From positions 1 through 59,798 of the forward strand of contig JAJFLQ010000143.1 in assembly GCA_021772615.1 (NCBI GenBank): a stretch of DNA of 59,798 nucleotides. The letters are read 5' to 3'. A program made the position numbers and the translations under genes. The DNA comes from Verrucomicrobiota bacterium (GTDB lineage: Bacteria; Verrucomicrobiota; Lentisphaeria; JABSQK01; JAJFLO01). This document shows, in pieces, positions 1 through 8,012 of the stretch (positions are counted from its first letter, which is position 1; the number at the start of each line of letters is the position of its first letter). Under the pieces are notes generated by a model, which was given only the letters and a program-made list of their open reading frames with translations, had not been told where the DNA came from and searched no databases.

Positions 1-74
1 AAACCGGCCTGCATGATGAACACCAGCGACACGCAGATCATCAGCCATAGAATACCGAAATCTGTATTATCCAT
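1..74 (-). CDS. amt: Ammonium transporter (Amt family), 5' end only
   Basis: The gene runs off the left edge, so only about 24 N-terminal codons are visible. They read MDNTDFGILWLMICVSLVFI and then MQAGF. An aromatic/Leu-rich first membrane helix ending in MQAGF is typical of the N-terminus of Amt/MEP/Rh ammonium channels, which sit in the inner membrane and conduct ammonium. An in-frame ATG two codons upstream (position 80) could also be the start. The gene is divergent from the response regulator at 164. Identity rests on this short stretch only; the missing remainder could also carry a fused signalling domain, as some Amt proteins do. Confidence 0.75.
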   Translation of the reverse strand, partial: MDNTDFGILWLMICVSLVFIMQAG

Positions 75-91
75 TCCCATAAACTAGCGAG

Positions 92-107
92 TTTCACCCA
101 CGTTGCA
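92..107 (+). promoter_or_regulatory. Weak sigma-54-like site upstream of the response regulator
   Basis: TTTCAC-CCACG-TTGCA has the correct spacing and a perfect -12 element (TTGCA), but the nearly invariant GG of the -24 element is replaced by TT. Two much better sigma-54 sites occur elsewhere in the window, which is the only reason to list this one. Confidence 0.15.
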
Positions 108-163
108 ATTCTCGCCGCAGCATCCATTTGACAACATTAAGAAGACCAACTAGAATACGCGCC

Positions 164-580
164 ATGCGAATATTGATTATCGACGACGAGCAAGACATGC
201 TGTTCCTGATCGAGCGGCATCTGCGTAAACATGGCGAATGCGACACGGCAGACGGCGGCGTTGCCGGTATCGAATCATTCCGGAACGCGTTGGCAGCGCA
301 AAAACCGTATGCACTCGTAACGTGCGATATCAACATGCCCGATATGAGCGGCCACGAGACCATCATCAAGATTCGTGAAATCGAGGACGAAGCCGGCGTC
401 GAAGACGAGAATCGGGTACGTGTAATCATGTTGTCGTCGAGCACCGAGTCGGCGGACATTCAACAGTCATTCAGCGAACAGTCCAGCGCATACATCGTGA
501 AGCCGATCACGAAAGAAAAAGTAAATATCGTCTTGAAGAATATCGGGATCATCGGCGACGACACGCCCCCCGATTCCTGA
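164..580 (+). CDS. Single-domain response regulator (CheY-like receiver)
   Basis: 138 residues forming one receiver domain and nothing else. The acidic pocket is at MRILIIDDEQD, the phosphoacceptor Asp is about residue 55 (TCDINMPDMSG), the switch Ser/Thr is in IMLSSS, and the conserved Lys lies in YIVKP, so it looks competent for phosphorylation. There is no output domain, so it probably acts by protein-protein contact, as CheY or a phosphorelay intermediate does. I start it at ATG 164 because the 12 codons before it do not resemble the family. It lies directly upstream of the flagellar cluster on the same strand, separated by about 300 bp with its own promoter. A motility role is plausible but unproven; the cognate kinase is not in the window. 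Confidence 0.88.
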   Translation: MRILIIDDEQDMLFLIERHLRKHGECDTADGGVAGIESFRNALAAQKPYALVTCDINMPDMSGHETIIKIREIEDEAGVEDENRVRVIMLSSSTESADIQQSFSEQSSAYIVKPITKEKVNIVLKNIGIIGDDTPPDS

Positions 581-880
581 TCGATCTGGTACATCCTGTA
601 GGTAGCCCGCGCCGGAACTCTTGACCGGAAATATCTGCCGTCACCCGCAATTTTCTTCCCCTCAGAACCGCAACAACGCCCCGTTTCACTGAATCCAGCC
701 GCACCTCCAGATTTTTCCCACTGACGCCCCATCCGGCAAAACGACGCCGTCGGCAATGCTGCATCCACCTCATTTACAGCTACTTACAATCTTAACATGC
801 CGTTGACCAGCCAGCGCATCTACTACCTGCTGTCTAGGAATCCGCGATATCGATCGCGATTACTGTCCGTTTTATTCCGT
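581..880 (+). other. Intergenic region, no gene seen
   Basis: About 300 bp between the response regulator and the flagellar promoter. It contains CGCGAT-N4-ATCGCG at 843-858, a perfect 6-4-6 inverted repeat about 22 bp upstream of the -24 element of the sigma-54 site. That could be an activator site, but upstream activators usually bind farther away. No convincing ORF or RNA gene was seen. Confidence 0.4.
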
Positions 881-898
881 TTGGCATCCATCATGCAA
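881..898 (+). promoter_or_regulatory. Sigma-54 (RpoN) promoter for the flagellar cluster
   Basis: TTGGCATCCATCATGCAA matches the -24/-12 pattern (TGGCAc-N5-tTGCa) with the diagnostic GG-N10-GC spacing. It lies about 60 bp upstream of flgF, giving a transcript start near 908. Sigma-54 control of rod, hook and ring genes is well known in several bacterial groups. A bacterial enhancer-binding protein would be required; none is encoded in this window. Confidence 0.6.
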
Positions 899-959
899 TG
901 ACCACATCACAGGTCGTCACTATCAGACGACCCCAACACCAGCCAAAACGGAAAATCTC

Positions 960-1712
960 ATGTCGATGTTGTACAAAGTCGGTTCTCAACTGTTACTGGA
1001 AACAAAGCGCCAGGTCAGCATATCACGCAATCTCGCCGGCGCAAACATGCCCGGATACCGACGGGAATTCGTGGTATCCAACACCTTCAATCAGGAAATG
1101 GAAAGCGCAAAGATCGAAAAATACTCGGACCTACGTGGCGTTAATGCAGGTGAAGTCAAGTTCGATTTCGGCCAGGGTGGTATTCGCAGCACTGATCGGG
1201 CGCTCGATTTCGCACTGGTCGGTGATGGCTTCTTCGAAGTCAGGACACCGACCGGCGAGAGCTTCTATACACGCAACGGTTCCTTCCAGATTGGCGCCAA
1301 TGGTGAGTTGATCACCGCAGGGAGAAATCAGGTTCTGGGCGACAACGGACCGATAACATTCAGTCCGACAGATTATCCGGAGAACATCAGTGTCGCCGAG
1401 GATGGTTCCATCATGATCTCGGATCAAGTAGCAAGTCGCGCGATCGACAAGCTCCGCGTTGTGCAGTTCGCCGACAACACCACCCTGGTCCGTAAAACCG
1501 CGAACTACTTTGCGGTCGACGACGTCAACGGCCAGGCCGGTGTGCCGGCCACGAATGTGAAGGTGTTAAACCGCCATGTCGAGACCGCGAATTTCACGCC
1601 GGTGACGGAGATGGCAGCTATGATTCAGAGCCTCAGAGAATACGAAGCCAACCAGAAAGTCTTGCGGATGGAGATACAGCTGCACGAGAGCGCGAATCGG
1701 ATTCTGGTGTAG
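960..1712 (+). CDS. flgF: Flagellar basal-body rod protein FlgF
   Basis: 250 residues of the flagellar rod/hook family. The N-terminal helix carries the rod signature in a divergent form (residues 20-35, ISRNLAGANMPGYRR, where relatives have NIANxxTxGYK). The central region contains the family core GDGFFEVRTPTGESFYTRNG (about residues 88-107), and the C-terminus contains the conserved helix with EMAAMIQSLREYEANQKVL. It is first in the cluster and next to flgG, the usual order, so FlgF (proximal rod) is the best call over a second FlgG. The protein is exported by the flagellar type III system and assembles in the periplasm. Confidence 0.88.
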   Translation: MSMLYKVGSQLLLETKRQVSISRNLAGANMPGYRREFVVSNTFNQEMESAKIEKYSDLRGVNAGEVKFDFGQGGIRSTDRALDFALVGDGFFEVRTPTGESFYTRNGSFQIGANGELITAGRNQVLGDNGPITFSPTDYPENISVAEDGSIMISDQVASRAIDKLRVVQFADNTTLVRKTANYFAVDDVNGQAGVPATNVKVLNRHVETANFTPVTEMAAMIQSLREYEANQKVLRMEIQLHESANRILV

Positions 1713-1734
1713 ACAAACAAGAGGATACCCCCTT

Positions 1735-2511
1735 ATGAACAGAGCATTGTGGATAGCGGCAACGGGCATGGAAAGCCAGCAGTTGCTTACGGATACCATT
1801 GCCAACAACATGGCAAACGTAAATACGACGGGTTACAAGCGCAGTATCGCCCATTTTCAGGATTTGCTGTATCAGTCGATTTCAAATCCCGGTGCGGCAA
1901 CGGCCGACAGTGAAACGGCAGTGGGCATTCAGCTTGGCAACGGCGTCCGTGCCGTTTCCGTGTCCAAGAATTTTTCCCAGGGCACGCTGGAGAATTCCAG
2001 CTCCGCGCTCGACATCGCGATCGAAGGCGATGGTTTCTTTCAGATCGATTTACCCGACGGCACAACAGCCTACACCCGCGCCGGGAATTTTCATTTGAAT
2101 TCAACGGGCCAGGTGGTGACCGCAGAAGGCCATCCCGTGTCCGGCTTTCCTACCATAGAATCCAACGCTACCGCGATCGACATTGCCAAGGACGGCACGG
2201 TGTCGACCGTGGTTGACGGCGTTTCGTCGAACAAGGGACGGATTTCCCTTGCACGCTTCGCCAACAGCGAGGGACTCAGCAGCTTCGGTCACAACCTCTA
2301 TATCGAGACTGAGTCGAGCGGTACGGCGCTCACTGGGAACCCAAGCACCAGCGGTTACGGCAGCCTGGTACAATATTTCACCGAGAGTTCGAATGTAGAG
2401 ATCGTAAAAGAAATGGTTGCCCTGATCGCATCGCAGCGGGCATATGAGTTGAATTCCAAGAGCATTCGGACCGCAGACGAAATGCTGCGGATGATTAATA
2501 ACCTGAAGTAA
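1735..2511 (+). CDS. flgG: Flagellar distal rod protein FlgG
   Basis: 258 residues, close to the 260 of enteric FlgG. The rod-family signature is intact (IANNMANVNTTGYKR, about residues 22-36), followed by FQDLLYQ, the core GDGFFQIDLPDGTTAYTRAG (about residues 100-119), and the C-terminal helix EMVALIASQRAYELNSKSI with the typical terminal RTADEMLRMINNL. It builds the distal rod that passes through the P- and L-rings encoded just downstream. It follows flgF by 22 bp, consistent with cotranscription. Confidence 0.95.
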   Translation: MNRALWIAATGMESQQLLTDTIANNMANVNTTGYKRSIAHFQDLLYQSISNPGAATADSETAVGIQLGNGVRAVSVSKNFSQGTLENSSSALDIAIEGDGFFQIDLPDGTTAYTRAGNFHLNSTGQVVTAEGHPVSGFPTIESNATAIDIAKDGTVSTVVDGVSSNKGRISLARFANSEGLSSFGHNLYIETESSGTALTGNPSTSGYGSLVQYFTESSNVEIVKEMVALIASQRAYELNSKSIRTADEMLRMINNLK

Positions 2512-2535
2512 CAAATAACCTGGAGAGTGCCTGAA

Positions 2536-3687
2536 ATGATCGTGTTGCATCCCCTTATCAGCGCCCTGTCGCCACTGACGACCGGCGGCTGGCGGCTGGA
2601 CCGCACCGGCGCGGAGAAAGATCGGCCCCATGGCGCGACGGCATGCATGCAGGTTGACGCCCGGCGCATCGCGAGCTACAGCGCCCGGTTCGGCCAACCG
2701 CCGCCAGACGGTGGCCTGTCCCGCGTACTCCTCCTGGCGGTCGTAGCCATGTTCGTCCTTGCGGCACATGATCTGAGCGCCATGGGACACCGCCGCGTGG
2801 TCACAATTAAAGAACGCATCGTCTGCAAAGACGACGTGTTAACGCTTTCTGACGTGGTGCTCGAAAAGGGCATCCTCACGGGACGGGAGCGAGACCTGGA
2901 GATCATGCCGCTCACCGGCGACGGCACACCACACACCTTGTCTCTGGTGGATCTCGCTTATCAACTTCAGCAGTTTCCTCAACTTGCCAATCTATACCTG
3001 CGTGGCCCGGAGCGCATCACGATTCAGAGCCGGTTCAACCGCGAATACCTCGATGCCGTTCGTCAGGGCCTGCTCGACCATCTCACATCGTTGCAACCGT
3101 GGTCCGGTTGGCGCATCGACGTACGCCTGTCGGCCGACGACGAGCGCAAGATCTTCCGTGCAATCCCTTTTCAGGTGCAAACCATACGCCTGCTTGACCG
3201 CCGACAGGCCCTCGGCACGATGTCGTTTCGCATCACGTGCGAACGACCGGATGGATCCGACGACCTCGAAATCTCAGTGTCTCCGGAGATTGTGCGGCAG
3301 ACCGAGGTCGTTGTCGCTCGCCGCGATCTGGCCCGCGGCGACGTGACAAGCGCATCCGATCTGTCGGTGACCTCGCTCTGGATCGGAGCTGCCGGTGGAC
3401 CGGGACTCGACGATATAGCCGCCGGTACCGGATACGAGTTGAGCCGCAGTGTCTCCGCCGGCGACCCCATACGAAAACGCGACCTCCTCGATCCAATTTT
3501 TGCACGACGGGGCGACAATATCTGGATCAGTTGTCGCCACGGCGCCACGTCGGTGCAGGTTGCAGTCACGGCGATGCAGACAGGACGAAAAGGCGATTTT
3601 ATTCGCGTCAAGAACCCAACATCAGAAAAAATATTCTCCGTCCGCCTGATTGGAGAAAAAAAAGGGCTGCTTTCGATCGGCGGCTGA
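2536..3687 (+). CDS. flgA: Flagellar P-ring assembly chaperone FlgA
   Basis: About 383 residues. The C-terminal half holds the SAF domain typical of FlgA: EVVVARRDLARGDVTSASDL, then GDPIRKRDL and a terminal beta region with VAVTAMQTGRKGDFIRVKN. FlgA is a periplasmic chaperone for FlgI, encoded two genes downstream. ATG 2536 is chosen because GGAGAG at 2522-2527 sits 8 bp before it; the GTG at 2527 abuts the same site. The first ~60 residues are Arg/Pro-rich and precede a clear hydrophobic secretion segment (RVLLLAVVAMFVLAAHDLSA), so either the signal peptide is unusually internal or translation begins farther in, for example at MQVDARR (near 2647). Confidence 0.85.
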   Translation: MIVLHPLISALSPLTTGGWRLDRTGAEKDRPHGATACMQVDARRIASYSARFGQPPPDGGLSRVLLLAVVAMFVLAAHDLSAMGHRRVVTIKERIVCKDDVLTLSDVVLEKGILTGRERDLEIMPLTGDGTPHTLSLVDLAYQLQQFPQLANLYLRGPERITIQSRFNREYLDAVRQGLLDHLTSLQPWSGWRIDVRLSADDERKIFRAIPFQVQTIRLLDRRQALGTMSFRITCERPDGSDDLEISVSPEIVRQTEVVVARRDLARGDVTSASDLSVTSLWIGAAGGPGLDDIAAGTGYELSRSVSAGDPIRKRDLLDPIFARRGDNIWISCRHGATSVQVAVTAMQTGRKGDFIRVKNPTSEKIFSVRLIGEKKGLLSIGG

Positions 3688-3717
3688 TAATCACGTAACC
3701 CCAGGGATCGCTCCGTA

Positions 3718-4326
3718 ATGAAAACAAACGCTATCATCCTCGCCGTTGCTTTGGCCGCCGTGCTGCCGACGGCGGCGGCAGAACCGCCCAGCCTCGCCGC
3801 ACGCATGTATTCCACACAACGGGCATGGCAAATCGGCGACTTGCTCACCGTGATTGTCGACGAACAAACCACATCGTCCAAGAATGAAACACTGGCGACG
3901 AGCAAAGCGGCAACCGCCGATGCCGACCCCACAATTGTCGGCAGTGTGGACGGCGGCACGTTGTCCCGTAAACTCAGCCAACTGGACCTTCCAGGATACA
4001 CAGTCAGCGGCAACAGCGATTTCTCCGGCTCCGGATCGACAACATCGTCGGAAGCCTTTGCCGCAAACTTCTCCGCCCGTGTGGTCGATGTACTGGGCAA
4101 CGGTGTGCTCGTGATCCGCGGCGATCGACACGTAAAGATCCGCAAGGAAACCGTCGAGATCGCCATTACCGGCCTAATCCGGAAACGGGATATCTCGGCG
4201 GACAACACGATACCCTCGAGTCAGATCGCCGACGCGCAGATCATCTACAATACCTCTGGAACGGTCAGCCGGGGGACAAATCCGGGTTGGCTGTGGAAGG
4301 TATTCCAGGTCATCAACCCGCTCTAA
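3718..4326 (+). CDS. flgH: Flagellar L-ring protein FlgH
   Basis: 202 residues. A cleavable signal peptide (MKTNAIILAVALAAVLPTAAA) is followed by the FlgH core: WQIGDLLTVIVDEQTTSSKN, then FSARVVDVLGNGVLVIRGDR and a C-terminal GLIRKRDISADNTIPSSQIA. FlgH forms the outer-membrane L-ring, so the cell must have an outer membrane. Most FlgH proteins are lipoproteins with a Cys after the signal peptide; here the cleavage region (TAAAEPPS) has no Cys, so this one appears not to be lipidated. It lies between flgA and flgI, as is usual. Confidence 0.92.
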   Translation: MKTNAIILAVALAAVLPTAAAEPPSLAARMYSTQRAWQIGDLLTVIVDEQTTSSKNETLATSKAATADADPTIVGSVDGGTLSRKLSQLDLPGYTVSGNSDFSGSGSTTSSEAFAANFSARVVDVLGNGVLVIRGDRHVKIRKETVEIAITGLIRKRDISADNTIPSSQIADAQIIYNTSGTVSRGTNPGWLWKVFQVINPL

Positions 4327-4388
4327 TGGCGTGAGTCACACATTCGCCCCGACACCTTAAAACACTTGTCACAAAGGACCGCCGCACC

Positions 4389-5522
4389 ATGCTGACCCCC
4401 AGAATAGGAGTTCTCACTACGTTCCTCTATCTTCTCACGCTGCCGGCAATGGTCCAGGCACAAGGGGCTGCGTTCAAAGTGCGTGTCAAGGACGCAGTCC
4501 GAATCGAAGGCGTAGAGAACTATACCATGGTCGGCTACGGGCTGGTGGTTGGCCTTGCAGGCACCGGCGACAGCGATGAGGTACTGACCCAGCGTACCCT
4601 CGCGAATATGTTGCAGAACTTTAACATGGTTGTTGATGAAGGCGACCTTAAGGCGCAGAACAGCGCGGCCGTCATGCTGACAGCAACCATCCGCGGCTCG
4701 GCGCACACCGGGGATACGATCCAGACCACGATTTCCTCGATCGGCGATGCCACATCGCTCACAGGCGGCGAGCTGCTGCTCACACCGTTGCTCGGAACGA
4801 CCGGCGAAACCTGGGCCATTGCGCAGGGTGCGGTTACAACCGGCGGATTTCAGTTTGGCAGCGGCGGCCCCGGTGGCCAATCCGTCACGAAAAATCATCC
4901 AACGGTCGGGATCCTGACGAATGGCGCCAAGATGCTTGTCGATATCGGCACGTCGCTTCCAGATCACGATATGCTCACCGTATATCTAAAAAAGCCCGAT
5001 TACTCGACCGCAGTCAACCTCGTTGACGCCATCAATTCGCGCTTCTACGGCACCGCCTTCGCCGCCGATGTCGGCACAATAAAAATACGGGTTCCGGTTG
5101 ATTACAGAGAAGAAGAACGCATCACAGAGTTCATACGCGACGTCGAGCAGATCCAATTTCAGCCGGACGGCATCGCCAAGGTGGTGTTCAACGAGCGCAC
5201 AGGCACGATCGTCTTCGGCGGCGATGTCAAGATCTCCCAGGTCGCGATCAGCCACGGCAACGTGACCGTGAACATCAAAAACACGGAAGGTATCAGCCAA
5301 CCGTCGCCCTTCAGCGACACCGGTACCACCGAGAGCGTGACCGATCAACAGACGCAGGTTCACGAGGAAAACTCACCGGTGAATCTGATTCCAGCGATCA
5401 CGACGATCAGCGAGCTGGTTGACATCCTCAATCTTCTGGGTGTGACACCCCGCGATATTATGGTGATTTTCCACACCCTGAGGGAGGCTGGCGCGCTTCA
5501 TGCGGAACTCGAAGCAATATAG
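4389..5522 (+). CDS. flgI: Flagellar P-ring protein FlgI
   Basis: 377 residues, near the usual 365. The signal peptide (MLTPRIGVLTTFLYLLTLPA, cleaved after VQA) is followed by the strongly conserved FlgI opening, VRIEGVENYTMVGYGLVVGL then GTGDS, and later TLANMLQNF, KNSAAV-type (LKAQNSAAVMLTA) and GGELLLTPL segments. FlgI forms the ring around the rod at the peptidoglycan layer and depends on FlgA. A purine-rich site AAAGGA lies about 10 bp before ATG 4389. Identity is very secure. Confidence 0.96.
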   Translation: MLTPRIGVLTTFLYLLTLPAMVQAQGAAFKVRVKDAVRIEGVENYTMVGYGLVVGLAGTGDSDEVLTQRTLANMLQNFNMVVDEGDLKAQNSAAVMLTATIRGSAHTGDTIQTTISSIGDATSLTGGELLLTPLLGTTGETWAIAQGAVTTGGFQFGSGGPGGQSVTKNHPTVGILTNGAKMLVDIGTSLPDHDMLTVYLKKPDYSTAVNLVDAINSRFYGTAFAADVGTIKIRVPVDYREEERITEFIRDVEQIQFQPDGIAKVVFNERTGTIVFGGDVKISQVAISHGNVTVNIKNTEGISQPSPFSDTGTTESVTDQQTQVHEENSPVNLIPAITTISELVDILNLLGVTPRDIMVIFHTLREAGALHAELEAI

Positions 5523-5556
5523 GTTCGGCACCTCTCGCACATCGTTCGGAGAGAGC

Positions 5557-5589
5557 ATGAATCAGCCGCAACGGAAGAACCGAAAATAA
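5557..5589 (+). CDS. Possible 10-residue leader ORF between flgI and flgJ
   Basis: ATG 5557 is preceded by GGAGAG at 5548-5553 and opens MNQPQRKNRK followed by TAA. It lies in the 104-bp gap before the flgJ-like gene. The ribosome site is better than that of flgJ itself, so it might be translated and couple or modulate flgJ expression. No conservation can be judged, and chance is a real alternative. Confidence 0.2.
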   Translation: MNQPQRKNRK

Positions 5590-5626
5590 CGAAAATTTTG
5601 CATAACGCAGTACGGGTAGAAACACG

Positions 5627-5932
5627 ATGACGCCACCGATGATTACAGAATTCAACACCGTGAGTCCGCTGTTTCAGGGCATGGACGGCGAGGCCGGCGA
5701 TGTGGCATTTCAACAGACGGCGGGTGAGTTCGAAGCGATGCTCACAGCCAACATTCTCAAGGAAGGGTTGAAATCTGCAATGGCCTTGAATCCTGACTCT
5801 GAATCCGGCGCGAACGGAACGTATATGGAAATGGCCTACGAACAACTGGCATACTTTATCGGCCGGCAGGGCTTGCTCGGCCTTACACCTCACATCGCAA
5901 AGAATGCGACCACACCGGGATACCAGAAATGA
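5627..5932 (+). CDS. flgJ: Rod-binding protein, FlgJ N-terminal domain only
   Basis: 101 residues matching only the rod-cap domain of FlgJ: FQQTAGEFEAMLTANILKEG, then the region ending YMEMAYEQLAYFIGRQGLLG, equivalent to the conserved (Y/D)-Q-L-A--I---GLGL end of this domain. The muramidase (peptidoglycan hydrolase) domain of enteric FlgJ is absent, as in many non-enteric flagellates that use a separate enzyme. It caps the growing rod in the periplasm. Its stop overlaps the next gene by 4 bp (ATGA at 5929-5932), so the two are translationally coupled. Confidence 0.85.
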   Translation: MTPPMITEFNTVSPLFQGMDGEAGDVAFQQTAGEFEAMLTANILKEGLKSAMALNPDSESGANGTYMEMAYEQLAYFIGRQGLLGLTPHIAKNATTPGYQK

Positions 5933-6372
5933 CAGATCACCGCAATGACGCAGGACGGCCCCAGGAGTCGCCGGGTCTATGCACCAAGATACGCGATTCC
6001 ATCGTCTCGCTCACCGACTCGGCTACTGAACTGCAACAGGCAATCATCCGGCGGGACGTCGGCATGATCTGGGAAACTCTTGCAGTGCAGCAGGAACTTT
6101 CTTCCGACCTCGAAGGGTATATGAACCTCTGGCAACAGCTGTACGCCGGCAATGACGGACAATTTTCGGAAGAGCGTCAAGAATTACGCGAGAAAATGGA
6201 GCGCCTCCGGAGCGTGGAGCAGACCAATGCGAGCCTGTCCCAAAGCTATTTGGGCGCAATTCGCAAGGCACTTGGCGAAGCTGGCGCGAGATATGCGAAA
6301 AAGAAAAACGTGTACAACAGATTTGGTCGCACCGGCGATCGTTACTCATTATTGATAAACAGGTTGGGATAA
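5929..6372 (+). CDS. flgN: FlgN-like export chaperone for hook-associated proteins
   Basis: 147 residues, almost entirely predicted helix with heptad-like segments (SATELQQAII, EERQELREKMERLRSVEQTN) and an Arg/Tyr-rich C-terminus. It sits immediately before flgK and overlaps flgJ by 4 bp, exactly where FlgN is found in many flagellar clusters. FlgN is a cytoplasmic chaperone that delivers FlgK and FlgL to the export gate. Sequence conservation in this family is low, so the call relies on length, helicity and position. Confidence 0.7.
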   Translation: MTDHRNDAGRPQESPGLCTKIRDSIVSLTDSATELQQAIIRRDVGMIWETLAVQQELSSDLEGYMNLWQQLYAGNDGQFSEERQELREKMERLRSVEQTNASLSQSYLGAIRKALGEAGARYAKKKNVYNRFGRTGDRYSLLINRLG

Positions 6373-6408
6373 CTACCACAGCATTTTTCAACACGGGCGG
6401 AATTCGAC

Positions 6409-7788
6409 ATGGCAAGCCTCGACGTAGCACTGATAACCGGCAAAAGTTCGTTACAGGCGAATCAATATCGCATGAATGCGATTGCGAACAATATCGCCAA
6501 CGCGGACAAGCCCGGATATCATCGCCAGACGGCGGTAACGTCGAGCAATACGCCCCTGGACCGGCCCAATGGCCAGATCGGCACCGGCGTACACGTGGAA
6601 AGCGTGGTTCGTTCGTACGACCTGGCTTTGGAAAACAGCCTGCGCCAGGCGATTCAGCAGGACGGCCGGAATCAGGTATTTGCATCGAAGCTTTCATTGC
6701 TCGAGACGGCTATGGCCGCCGACGGGTCACTGCCGCTTACGGATGCGCTGGGTTCATTCGCAACGGGCCTGCAGGACCTGGCTGCGCAACCGGAATCGAT
6801 CGAGAAGCGTTCCGAGGTGCTGGGACAGGCGACTGCGGTCGCCGATCGTTTCAATGAATTGACAGATATCGTGACTGGCCTGCGTGATGTGATATCCGGC
6901 CCGGCGGATACCGGCATTCTCGCCGATCAGGTCGAAGCAGCGAATAATCTCGGGACGCAGATCGCGGCATTGAACGAGAAAATATCGGCGATCGAAACGC
7001 GACGCTTCAACCCGATGCCCGCCAATGACCTTCGCGACGAACGCGACGCCATGGTTGCAGACCTCGCGCGGTTGTCAAACATCACCGTGCGCGAGTTGGC
7101 GGACAAGACGTACCAGATCAATATCGGCGATCGCGGCATCGTCGACGGTGCCGCGGTCACGCCACTGACAGTATCCACAGCAGGCGGCACGCCGTCCATT
7201 CAATGGTCGGATGACAACACACCCGTGGATATTGCCGATGGTGAACTCACCGGGCTGATACAGGCTTGGGAGTTTCACGAAAATGTGCGTGCATCGCTGA
7301 CGGGTTTTGCCACCGAACTAAGCACGCAGGTAAACGCGGTGCACAACGCCGGCTTTTCGCTGGACGGCAACCAGGGCGGCGATCTGTTCGCACTGGACAA
7401 CGAAGGACGACTCACGATTGCCATCTCAAATCCGTCCGACCTGGCGGCATCCACCGAAGCAGGCGCGACCGGCAATGGCGAGAACATCACTGCAGTTTGG
7501 GACCGACTTCACGCTTCAAATCCGGCACTCGGTGATGCCACGATTCGCGCTTTCCCGGACACCATCCTGAATTCGGTGGCCCGGGATGTGAACCAGGCCG
7601 GAATAACGGCCGACGGCTCGGCGGCGGCCGTAGTGATGTTTCGCGAAGCCGTGAATGATGTCAGCGCAGTCAACATCGACGAAGAAATGGTGCAGATGCT
7701 GGAAGTACAGCGGTCCTACCAGGCCACGGCACGATTTATTTCCATCCTCGATAATATGTTCAACTCGGTACTGGGTATTCTCCAGTAA
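6409..7788 (+). CDS. flgK: Flagellar hook-associated protein 1, FlgK
   Basis: 459 residues. The N-terminus has the rod/hook signature (MNAIANNIANADKPGYHRQ, residues 22-40). An internal coiled region contains NDLRDERDAMVADLARL, a motif shared by FlgK proteins. The C-terminus has the conserved SAVNIDEEMVQMLEVQRSYQ followed by ATARFISILDNMFNSVL. FlgK forms the hook-filament junction with FlgL, encoded three genes downstream. It is somewhat shorter than enteric FlgK (about 547), the difference lying in the variable surface domain. Confidence 0.95.
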   Translation: MASLDVALITGKSSLQANQYRMNAIANNIANADKPGYHRQTAVTSSNTPLDRPNGQIGTGVHVESVVRSYDLALENSLRQAIQQDGRNQVFASKLSLLETAMAADGSLPLTDALGSFATGLQDLAAQPESIEKRSEVLGQATAVADRFNELTDIVTGLRDVISGPADTGILADQVEAANNLGTQIAALNEKISAIETRRFNPMPANDLRDERDAMVADLARLSNITVRELADKTYQINIGDRGIVDGAAVTPLTVSTAGGTPSIQWSDDNTPVDIADGELTGLIQAWEFHENVRASLTGFATELSTQVNAVHNAGFSLDGNQGGDLFALDNEGRLTIAISNPSDLAASTEAGATGNGENITAVWDRLHASNPALGDATIRAFPDTILNSVARDVNQAGITADGSAAAVVMFREAVNDVSAVNIDEEMVQMLEVQRSYQATARFISILDNMFNSVLGILQ

Positions 7789-7830
7789 CCTCCACTCTGC
7801 GGCCCATCCGGGCAGCGAAAGGACACAGAC

Positions 7831-7980
7831 ATGAAAGCGAAGAAATTGCTCAAAAGCGACACTAAAGCCGCTGCTAAAGTTCAGATAGGCAGTGTCATAA
7901 ACGAACTCACACTGAACCTGCGCGAATACCTTACGGCGTTGCAGGCGGTGTCGACGAAGAAAGCTATTCCGGAGAAATAG
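7831..7980 (+). CDS. Small unknown protein (49 aa) inside the flagellar cluster
   Basis: ATG 7831 has a good ribosome site (AAAGGA, 8 bp upstream) and opens a 49-residue frame: a Lys-rich N-terminus (MKAKKLLKSDTKAAAKV), a likely amphipathic helix (SVINELTLNLREYLTALQAV) and a short basic tail (STKKAIPEK). It lies 42 bp after flgK and 32 bp before the nucleotidyltransferase, on the same strand. I do not recognise the family. A small helical chaperone or export accessory is a guess from position; it could also serve the adjacent sugar-nucleotide enzyme. Confidence 0.5.
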   Translation: MKAKKLLKSDTKAAAKVQIGSVINELTLNLREYLTALQAVSTKKAIPEK

Positions 7981-8012
7981 GCGTACTCGCCCAGAATACG
8001 AGGTCATCACTT

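Noticed and set aside
898..1311. Alternative frame before and inside flgF
   Set aside because: No conserved motif; shadow of flgF, whose signature is complete.
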